Source: DAOSVX01 sp035379765
GTDB taxonomy: Bacteria > Bacillota_I > Bacilli_A > RF39 > UBA660
Length of the DNA stretch: 39,812 bases
Direction of reading: 5' to 3'
NCBI GenBank assembly: GCA_035379765.1
Contig: DAOSVX010000001.1
Location: forward strand, 1 to 39,812
Shown: piece by piece, positions 33,756 to 39,812 of the stretch
Position numbering within the stretch: the first letter of the stretch is position 1
Layout: every line of letters begins with the position of its first letter
Notes under the pieces: generated by a model
Told to the model about the DNA's origin: nothing
What the model saw: the letters and a program-made list of their open reading frames with translations, nothing else
The model's database searches: none
Program-made: the position numbers and the translations under genes

Positions 33756-34397
33756 TTAACTATTTTCGTTATTTATTTTATTAGCTATTACTTCTACTTG
33801 TTTTTCTACTTCTTTTAAACTTTTAGATGTATCTATTTCAAAATTAATATATTGTTTAGGAATTGTTTTTTTCCTTTTTTCCATATTTAAAAAAGTACTA
33901 ACACCAGCTCCAGAGTAATCGATGCTTTCATCACCATCAACATAGTAATCAGTTATTACTTTTCTATTTTTTTCTCTTTCTAAAACAATTTCTCTATCAC
34001 ATATTAATTTTATTATGTAATATTTAAGATGATATTTTTCTATTAAAGAAATTTTTTCTTTAAAATTATTAGCAACATTACCATCTATTATACAATTATT
34101 ACCATTTTTAATAGTTTCTTCAACTCGATAATTTTGTATTTTAGAAGTTAGTTTTTCCCTCTTTTCGGGATTATTAGGAAAACTGGTTCTATATATAAAC
34201 TGACGTATTTTATCTTTGCCTAATACTTTAATATCTAATTTTTTACTAAACATTTTAGCTACTGTGGATTTGCCCATCCCAGATATAGCATCAAACAAGA
34301 TTACATAAGGATGTTTTTTATTACCTTTAGAAATTGGATTATATTTTAAAAAGTAATTATATATTTCATCTTCAGTTTTCAAAAATTTATATTCCAT
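33756..34397 (-). CDS. P-loop kinase-like protein of unknown substrate
   Basis: The 213-residue protein has a Walker A motif SGMGKST after a short strand (VILFDAISGMGKS, about 32-44), then LGKDKIRQF, an IIDGNV strand (Walker B-like) and a lid-like segment CDREIVLEREKNRK. The pattern fits the AAA_33/zeta-toxin-like or nucleoside kinase group of P-loop phosphotransferases. I cannot assign a substrate. AAGGAG lies 6 nt before the ATG. It sits downstream of clpB after a terminator, so it has its own promoter that I could not identify. Confidence 0.75.
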   Translation of the reverse strand: MEYKFLKTEDEIYNYFLKYNPISKGNKKHPYVILFDAISGMGKSTVAKMFSKKLDIKVLGKDKIRQFIYRTSFPNNPEKREKLTSKIQNYRVEETIKNGNNCIIDGNVANNFKEKISLIEKYHLKYYIIKLICDREIVLEREKNRKVITDYYVDGDESIDYSGAGVSTFLNMEKRKKTIPKQYINFEIDTSKSLKEVEKQVEVIANKINNENS

Positions 34398-34423
34398 ATA
34401 ATTCTCCTTAATATTATTTTAAC

Positions 34424-34455
34424 ACCAAAAACTACTAATTTTTAATTAGTAGTTT
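34424..34455 (-). terminator. Terminator of clpB
   Basis: A 12-bp stem (AAACTACTAATT/AATTAGTAGTTT) with a 3-nt loop and further Ts on the minus strand. The clpB stop codon lies in it. Confidence 0.8.
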
Positions 34456-36540
34456 ACCATTTTCATAATCAACCGTTATTTCCGAGTTAAATTTTATTTC
34501 GTCATTAACAATTTTATTAGCAATTGGTGTTTCAATGTTACGACTTACAAAACGCTTTAATGGTCTAGCTCCAAAAACTTCATCATAAGAAGAATCAACA
34601 ATATAATCTTTGGCTTTTTTAGTTAAAATTATTTTTAATTTTTTATCTTCCAAACGACTTTCTAAATCTTTAATAATTTTATCTAATATTTCATAAACAA
34701 CTTCTTTAGTTAGTGGTTTAAAGATAATTATTTCATCAATACGATTAATAAATTCTGGTTTAAAGGTTTTGTGTAATTCTTTCATTACCAAATCATTACT
34801 TTGATTATTTAAAATATATTCACTACCTAAATTAGAAGTCATAATTATAATCGTATTTTTAAAGTTTACAGTTCTACCTTGAGAGTCAGTAATTCTACCA
34901 TCATCCAATATTTGTAATAAGATATTAAAAACATCTTTATGAGCTTTTTCAATTTCATCAAATAAAACTATACTATAAGGATTCCTTCTTACCGCTTCCG
35001 TTAATTGTCCGCCTTCATCATAACCAACATACCCAGGAGGGGATCCAATTAGTCTAGATACTGAGAAACTTTCCATATATTCACTCATATCTATTCTAAC
35101 AATGTGTCTTTCATCATCAAAAAGTTCATAAGCGAGAGTTTTAGCCACTTCAGTTTTACCCACCCCAGTAGGCCCTAAAAAGATAAATGAACCAATTGGT
35201 CTATTAGGATCTTTAATACCCGCTCTAGCTCTTATAATGGCATCAGCGACTAATTTTATAGCTTCGTCTTGACCCTTAACTCTTTTTTGCATATTCTCTT
35301 CTAAGTGAAGTAATTTATCTTTTTCACTACCTACTAATTTTTGAATAGGAATATTAGTCCATTTAGAAATTATTTTCGCTATATCTTCTTCATCAACCAC
35401 ATCACTTAATATTTGGTTGCCATCTTCATTATGTAACTGTTGTAATTCTTTTTCTAATTCTGGTATAATGCCATGTCTTAATCTAGCTGCTTCTTCTAAA
35501 TTATATTCATTTTCCGCTTTGTCTAATTTAAATTTAGCATCTTCTAATTCTTCTTTTTTCTTCGTAATTTTTTCATTTATTTTCTTTTCATTTTCCCATT
35601 TATCACGAAGAGTTTTTTCTTTTGCTTTTAAATTAGATATTTGTTCATTTAATTCTTCAACTCTTTTTTTAGATATTTCATCATTATCTTTTTTTAATGC
35701 CTTTGCTTCTATTTCTTTTTGCATTATATCTCTTGTTAAAGTATCTATTTCCACAGGTACAGAATCTATCTGGACTTTAATCGTTGCGCAAGCTTCATCA
35801 ACTAAATCGATTGCTTTATCCGGCAAAAAACGATCTGTTATATATCTATCTGCTAAAGTAGCTGCTGCTACTAAAGCTCTATCTTTAATAGTTACACCAT
35901 GAAATAATTCAAAACGTTGTTTTAATCCTCTTAAAATAGTTATGGTATCAAAAACAGTTGGTTCTTTAACTAAAACTTTTTGGAATCTTCTTTCTAAAGC
36001 TCCATCTTTTTCAATATATTTCCGATATTCATTTAAAGTAGTGGCTCCAATACAATGAATTTCGCCACGAGCTAGTAAAGGTTTTAACATATTACCAGCA
36101 TCCATAGCTCCTTCCAAAGCCCCAGCACCAACTATTAAATGGATTTCATCTATAAACATAATAATTTCGCCATTACTATCTTGAACTTTTTTTAAGACCG
36201 CTTTTAATCTTTCTTCAAATTCACCACGATATTTAGCACCTGCTACTAAAGATCCCATATCTAATTCCCAGATTGTTTTATCTTTTAAACTATTAGGGAC
36301 ATCTCCTTTAACTATCCTTAAAGCTAAGCCTTCTACTATCGCTGTTTTACCTACTCCAGGTTCACCTATTAAAACTGGGTTGTTTTTGGTTTTACGAGAT
36401 AAAATACGCGTAATACTACGTATCTCTTCATCTCTGCCTATAACTGGATCAATTTTACCTGTTTTGGCTAATTCAACTATGTTTCTCCCATACTTTTCTA
36501 AAACATTTTCTAAATTTTCTTGGTAAGGATTTTCATTCAT
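34435..36540 (-). CDS. clpB: ClpB disaggregase lacking the N-terminal domain
   Basis: The 701-residue Hsp100 ATPase solubilises aggregates with DnaK. AAA1 carries GEPGVGKTA and FIDEIH. A charged coiled-coil middle domain (about 270-400) is long enough for ClpB rather than ClpC. AAA2 carries GPTGVGKTE and VLFDEIEKAH, with GSPPGYVGYDEGG as pore region and the sensor-2 GARPLKR near the end. The Clp_N domain (about 150 residues) is missing; the protein starts just before AAA1. The ATG at 36540 has AAAGGTGG upstream. No CIRCE or CtsR operator is visible. Confidence 0.95.
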   Translation of the reverse strand: MNENPYQENLENVLEKYGRNIVELAKTGKIDPVIGRDEEIRSITRILSRKTKNNPVLIGEPGVGKTAIVEGLALRIVKGDVPNSLKDKTIWELDMGSLVAGAKYRGEFEERLKAVLKKVQDSNGEIIMFIDEIHLIVGAGALEGAMDAGNMLKPLLARGEIHCIGATTLNEYRKYIEKDGALERRFQKVLVKEPTVFDTITILRGLKQRFELFHGVTIKDRALVAAATLADRYITDRFLPDKAIDLVDEACATIKVQIDSVPVEIDTLTRDIMQKEIEAKALKKDNDEISKKRVEELNEQISNLKAKEKTLRDKWENEKKINEKITKKKEELEDAKFKLDKAENEYNLEEAARLRHGIIPELEKELQQLHNEDGNQILSDVVDEEDIAKIISKWTNIPIQKLVGSEKDKLLHLEENMQKRVKGQDEAIKLVADAIIRARAGIKDPNRPIGSFIFLGPTGVGKTEVAKTLAYELFDDERHIVRIDMSEYMESFSVSRLIGSPPGYVGYDEGGQLTEAVRRNPYSIVLFDEIEKAHKDVFNILLQILDDGRITDSQGRTVNFKNTIIIMTSNLGSEYILNNQSNDLVMKELHKTFKPEFINRIDEIIIFKPLTKEVVYEILDKIIKDLESRLEDKKLKIILTKKAKDYIVDSSYDEVFGARPLKRFVSRNIETPIANKIVNDEIKFNSEITVDYENGKLLIKN

Positions 36541-36569
36541 ATTACCAACCACCTTTTATTATCAGGTAA

Positions 36570-36598
36570 ATTATATCATACAAAAATAAATTCGTTAA
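36570..36598 (-). promoter_or_regulatory. Promoter of clpB
   Basis: TTAACG (36598-36593), 17 bp, TATAAT (36575-36570) on the minus strand. The -35 overlaps the stop of the preceding gene. Confidence 0.6.
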
Positions 36599-37506
36599 TA
36601 TTTTCTCTGGTAAACCTTATTTGATTCAAATGGTTGTTCACCAGCTTTTAATGTGTATATAGTTTTAGCTCTATCGTGTACTCCGTTTTTAACTATTATC
36701 TTTTCGCTGGTTATCAACATTTCTATTCCTTCAGGAAGTATATTATAAACTTCTATTTTAGAAAATATCTTCCTTAACAATTGATCCACATTATAATCTG
36801 TTGATAGTTCCACTAAGCCATTATATTTTACTATTCCTGGCAACATTAGACTTAATATTCCTTCAAATTTTAGTATTTCACCTTGAGTGTAACCGTATTG
36901 TTTTAATAATTCTATCCACCAATTTATTGCATATTGCATCATTTTATTAAATTCATCTTCAGCTTGCTCTAAGTTAACTGTGTAAAGTTTTTCTTTAAAA
37001 GAATTAAAAACGGCAAATCTACCATATTCCCATGAATAATAAGATTCTAAACTTCTTAAAATACCAAAATTATTAATAGATGATGGGGAAAACCATTTAT
37101 TAACAATTCGTATTTTTTTGGCTTTTTCCATATCACTTAAATTTTCATCAATTAATATTTTTTTTATTATATTTTCCAATATTCGCGAAATAAAAGTAGA
37201 AAAATAACCGAAATTAGTACTTTCAGTATAATTAAAATCTTTTATAGATCTTTTTACAAGTTTTGATAACTCTAATATATCTAATCTATTAACAGCTATA
37301 TTTTTTAGATATAAAACTAAAAATACTATTTCTTCTATTAAATCATCAATTGATATTAAACAATTATTTTGGCATTTTCTTCTTGCAGCACGTCTTTTGC
37401 GATTTATTAATTTTTGAGATTCAAGCATTGAATCTGATAATGCTTTTGATACATAATTAGCTATTTCTAGTTTATGCTTTTCAGACATTATTCCTTTTGC
37501 TTCCAT
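36595..37506 (-). CDS. Hypothetical helical protein
   Basis: I do not recognise this 303-residue protein. It is mostly alpha-helical and soluble, with a very basic stretch near residues 33-45 (NRKRRAARRKCQ) that could bind nucleic acid, followed by hydrophobic helices and a Trp/Tyr-rich middle. The C-terminal part looks beta-rich. AAAGGAG lies 7 nt before the ATG at 37506. It has its own promoter and no visible terminator before clpB. Confidence 0.7.
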   Translation of the reverse strand: MEAKGIMSEKHKLEIANYVSKALSDSMLESQKLINRKRRAARRKCQNNCLISIDDLIEEIVFLVLYLKNIAVNRLDILELSKLVKRSIKDFNYTESTNFGYFSTFISRILENIIKKILIDENLSDMEKAKKIRIVNKWFSPSSINNFGILRSLESYYSWEYGRFAVFNSFKEKLYTVNLEQAEDEFNKMMQYAINWWIELLKQYGYTQGEILKFEGILSLMLPGIVKYNGLVELSTDYNVDQLLRKIFSKIEVYNILPEGIEMLITSEKIIVKNGVHDRAKTIYTLKAGEQPFESNKVYQRKY

Positions 37507-37536
37507 TATTTTGCTCCTTTAAACTAATAATGGTTT

Positions 37537-37565
37537 ATTATAACAAAAAACGAGGAGCGTTTCCA
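37537..37565 (-). promoter_or_regulatory. Promoter of the helical hypothetical gene
   Basis: TGGAAA (37565-37560), 17 bp, TATAAT (37542-37537) on the minus strand. Confidence 0.55.
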
Positions 37566-37605
37566 CTTTTGTTTTCTCTTTCATTAATATAATTATCTTT
37601 TTTAT

Positions 37606-38160
37606 TTAAGTATTTTTAGCAAATATATATTTTTCTAATTCTAACCAATTATCTACCCTATCAATATCAGTATTTTTATTTTCATTACTAATAGACGTAA
37701 ATAAAAGCACTTTTATATTATTTTCTTTAACTTTGTCTAATACATTAATTGAATCATCAATCATAATATCTATGTTATTATCCAAGCAAGCTTTAACTTT
37801 GTCTAATTTATTAAACACTATTTTATCAACTTCAATATTATGTTTTTTTAAATATTCTTTGGTAATTTTGGGTATATCATCTTTAAACTTTGTATAACCC
37901 CTAGCAGTAATTATTATTACTTTATTACCAGTTTTTCTTAATTTATCAATTACCTTTTTAACATCTTTTTTTAAAAGACAGTTTGTTAAAATTTTACCTA
38001 GATGGATATTATAAAATTTAAATAATTCGCCCTTTATCTCACCGTTTAATATCTCTCTTACAATGTTATCATCATTGATTTTAAAATATTTTTTAGCATA
38101 TTCAAGCATTGCTTCACTTGAACAAGTCATTGTATCATCTATATCTATTCCTATTGTCAT
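37606..38160 (-). CDS. HAD-family 5'-nucleotidase-like phosphatase
   Basis: The 184-residue protein has the HAD motifs IGIDIDDT (nucleophile and acid Asp), IIITARG (motif 2 Thr) and MIDDS (motif 4 acids), with a helical cap between motifs 1 and 2. Layout and length fit the NT5C/YorS-like deoxynucleotidase group, which dephosphorylates nucleoside monophosphates. The substrate is inferred from resemblance only. AGGTGA lies 5 nt before the ATG. The next gene upstream ends at a hairpin terminator. Confidence 0.82.
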   Translation of the reverse strand: MTIGIDIDDTMTCSSEAMLEYAKKYFKINDDNIVREILNGEIKGELFKFYNIHLGKILTNCLLKKDVKKVIDKLRKTGNKVIIITARGYTKFKDDIPKITKEYLKKHNIEVDKIVFNKLDKVKACLDNNIDIMIDDSINVLDKVKENNIKVLLFTSISNENKNTDIDRVDNWLELEKYIFAKNT

Positions 38161-38183
38161 TTAATTCACCTAGTAAAATTGTA

Positions 38184-38213
38184 ACAAAAAACAAGTATAA
38201 ATACTACTTGTTT
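38184..38213 (-). terminator. Terminator after the small ORF
   Basis: The stem AAACAAGTA/TACTTGTTT with a 7-nt loop is followed by Ts on the minus strand, and abuts the stop codon of the small ORF at 38213. Confidence 0.75.
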
Positions 38214-38377
38214 TATTCCATATCATAACAACTATATCCACCCTCGTTAGAATAAGTACTCGGCCATCCTAAGGCTAAAGCGCATTCTTTTAACATAGTT
38301 ACATCTATATCCTGCTCCACACCATTTTCTGAAACTGTAGCAAAACAATATATAAAACAAATTCCTAGGATTACCAC
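38213..38377 (-). CDS. Possible small protein of 54 residues, coupled to the HD gene
   Basis: A GTG at 38377 overlaps the TAG of the HD-domain gene (TAGTG), and the frame stays open for 54 codons to a TAA next to a terminator. The N-terminus (VILGICFIYCFATVS) is hydrophobic like a signal or membrane anchor; the rest is polar and acidic with Cys32 and Cys50. There is no separate Shine-Dalgarno site, so translation would rely on coupling. It could be a decayed or chance reading frame, but a stop codon against a terminator is the pattern of real genes here. Confidence 0.4.
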   Translation of the reverse strand: MVILGICFIYCFATVSENGVEQDIDVTMLKECALALGWPSTYSNEGGYSCYDME

Positions 38378-39504
38378 TATTTATTTTGCAATAATAAATG
38401 CTTTGATTCTGAAGATATATCTGCATAAAGGGACCCTTTATTTCTAATAACAGCTTTCTCTATTCCAATATATTCTTCATAATCCAAAAGTTCAAAAGGA
38501 TAATTTTTGCCAAAAAGTTCATGATGAATTAAAAATGGATAACAATATCTAATTTTAGTTTTGGGGTTTAATGTATAATCATCAGACGGCATTGCTTTTC
38601 TAACTAATTTTAAATTTCTAAAGTCTTCCCATAAACAGCCATAAGGACTATTTATAAATAATTGGATCATTTCTTCTTCAGTTAAATAAAAATAATCACT
38701 AGGTATTATTCCTTTTTGATCCATAAACTTTAAAATTTCACCAAAAAGAGCCATAGAATATCTACTTTCTTTAGATATTAATCTAGACATATATATATGA
38801 ATTGCATCAAAAAAATCTAGTGTATCAATAGTTTTACCCCAAAAATCTACTATACATAATTCTTTACCATATTTTTTTCTTTTTTCATCTATAATATAAT
38901 CATTAGGGTTTTTATATTGAAAACAAGGATATACAAGTTTAGCCAATTGCTCTGTTTTTCTTAAACTAAATCTTTTAGCCCATATATGAGTAGAAGATAA
39001 TATGCCATCCAATCGGTCAATACATAAAGCTGGTCTATCTTTATCAACAATAGGAAACTTACTTACATCAGAAATTGTAGCAATATCTATTTTATCTTCA
39101 GCCAATAACTTTTTAGCTAAAGGATCTTTAGAAATAATTGTATAAACATCCATTTCATCGGCATCTTGCCAACCTTCATTGCCTTCTTTAAAAGATCTTA
39201 CATGAGCAAAAGGATAAGTCCCCGCATCATGAAATCTAGCAGCTAAGGCTTGTTTAAATCTACCAGTATATAGCAAAGTTAGAAAGGCACAAACTCTACT
39301 ATGGTCATCACGAGAATAAAAATCGCCAGGAATTAACTTTGGGATACCAACATAATCCATTCCACAAAAATAGCCAATGTTTTTCAAACGCTTTAAACAT
39401 TCAACTTCATCATATCTAATTAATCTTGCATATAATTTAGGATAAAACTTTTTAGCTAATTCTTCAAAATAATCAACATAAGCTTTAGAAGATATTTTAA
39501 TCAT
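38377..39504 (-). CDS. HD-domain phosphohydrolase-like protein
   Basis: The 375-residue protein carries an HD-type metal site: SRDDHSRVCAFL (His ligand), then LAARFHDAGTYPFAH (His-Asp pair and a following His) and CIDRLDG (distal Asp). This is the order of the HD superfamily, which includes dNTP triphosphohydrolases and nucleotide phosphodiesterases. The second half is helical and not recognised. AAAGGAG lies 9 nt before the ATG. Substrate unknown. Confidence 0.8.
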   Translation of the reverse strand: MIKISSKAYVDYFEELAKKFYPKLYARLIRYDEVECLKRLKNIGYFCGMDYVGIPKLIPGDFYSRDDHSRVCAFLTLLYTGRFKQALAARFHDAGTYPFAHVRSFKEGNEGWQDADEMDVYTIISKDPLAKKLLAEDKIDIATISDVSKFPIVDKDRPALCIDRLDGILSSTHIWAKRFSLRKTEQLAKLVYPCFQYKNPNDYIIDEKRKKYGKELCIVDFWGKTIDTLDFFDAIHIYMSRLISKESRYSMALFGEILKFMDQKGIIPSDYFYLTEEEMIQLFINSPYGCLWEDFRNLKLVRKAMPSDDYTLNPKTKIRYCYPFLIHHELFGKNYPFELLDYEEYIGIEKAVIRNKGSLYADISSESKHLLLQNK

Positions 39505-39530
39505 AGAAGAATGCTCCTTTTTTCTTAAAT

Positions 39531-39558
39531 ATTATAAAGGTTTTTTTATAATAAGCAA
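39531..39558 (-). promoter_or_regulatory. Promoter of the HD-domain gene
   Basis: TTGCTT (39558-39553), 16 bp, TATAAT (39536-39531) on the minus strand. Confidence 0.5.
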
Positions 39559-39576
39559 GATAAAATTCTCTTCTAT

Positions 39577-39812
39577 TTATTTTAACTTTTTCTTTTTAAA
39601 CCAATTAATTAAAAATAAAATACCAATTAGAAATGCTGAACCACTTATGATAGAACCATTTATTAAAATGTCTACCAGAGTAACACCATTAAATTTAAAT
39701 ATTAACATAACAATATAAAATAAACCTGCTAAATTAAATACTATGCCACCCACTATTTCATACTTCCAAGAAATAATTAATACACTAAGTAGTATTAAAG
39801 TCGGAATATTAT
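39577..39812 (-). CDS. Small membrane protein, C-terminal part (cut by window edge)
   Basis: The frame is open from the right edge to a TAA at 39577, giving the last 78 residues. They form three hydrophobic segments (TLILLSVLIIS, then IVGGIVFNLAGLFYIVMLIF, then SGSAFLIGILFLINWF), ending in KKKKLK. A Trp/Tyr pair precedes the second segment. This is a multi-pass membrane protein with a positive, probably cytoplasmic, C-terminus; I do not recognise the family, and the start lies outside the window. Confidence 0.7.
   Translation of the reverse strand, partial: NIPTLILLSVLIISWKYEIVGGIVFNLAGLFYIVMLIFKFNGVTLVDILINGSIISGSAFLIGILFLINWFKKKKLK

Noticed and set aside
1..39812. CRISPR arrays, insertion sequences and prophage
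   Set aside because: No regularly spaced repeats, transposase, integrase or phage structural genes were seen; the only long direct repeat is the TR/VR pair.
1..39812. Mycoplasma genetic code (TGA as Trp)
   Set aside because: Trp codons read as TGG throughout, and the DHH gene ends at a TGA just inside a promoter for the next gene.

Overview
This is a 39.8 kb, strongly AT-rich chromosomal segment of a low-GC Gram-positive bacterium (class Bacilli in the broad sense). Familiar Bacilli gene pairs are present: gpsB next to rnpB, recU-class A PBP, dnaD-nth, and ftsY-ylxM-ffh. Other Firmicutes markers are ezrA, RNase J and RNase Y. A class A penicillin-binding protein argues for a peptidoglycan wall. 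Trp is encoded by TGG and one gene ends in TGA, so the standard bacterial code fits better than the Mycoplasma code. An uncultured gut-type lineage near RF39/Erysipelotrichales is my best guess but cannot be proven here.

Layout. 1-948: N-terminal part of a C39-peptidase ABC exporter, cut by the window edge. 1072-1150: tRNA-Ala. 1.2-3.2 kb: a coiled-coil membrane protein, a DHH phosphoesterase and rpoZ. 3.3-7.7 kb: an SRP operon (ftsY-ylxM-ffh) followed by a DUF2779 protein with two nuclease-like modules. 7.8-9.5 kb: RNase J. 9.5-13.6 kb: a complete diversity-generating retroelement (DGR). 13.7-18.3 kb: rny, recA, pgsA, a rodZ-like gene, rnpB and gpsB. 18.4-24.2 kb: recU-PBP, then nth-dnaD-cca. 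24.2-27.2 kb: ezrA, rpsD with a structured leader, mscL. 27.2-33.7 kb: a heterodimeric ABC exporter, an unknown gene, a family 4 uracil-DNA glycosylase and another ABC exporter. 33.7-39.8 kb: a P-loop kinase-like protein, an N-domain-less ClpB, an unknown protein, a HAD nucleotidase, an HD-domain protein and a truncated membrane protein.

The standout is the DGR, all on the minus strand. In transcription order it contains: a 578-residue target protein with a type IV prepilin N-terminus and an FGE/C-type-lectin-like C-terminus ending in the variable region (VR); a short hairpin just past the VR; a GC-rich 11-bp inverted repeat; the template repeat (TR); a structured non-coding stretch; a small protein resembling the MutS N-terminal domain; an Avd-like protein; and the reverse transcriptase. 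TR and VR are 133 bp each and differ at 17 positions. Fifteen of these are adenines in the TR coding strand, the expected signature of adenine mutagenesis. The expected outcome is a surface or pilus-like ligand-binding protein with about a dozen diversified residues.

The genome is compact. Many stop codons lie inside or against the terminator hairpin, neighbours overlap by about 8 nt, and promoters with near-consensus boxes sit in very short gaps. recA carries a LexA-type SOS box.
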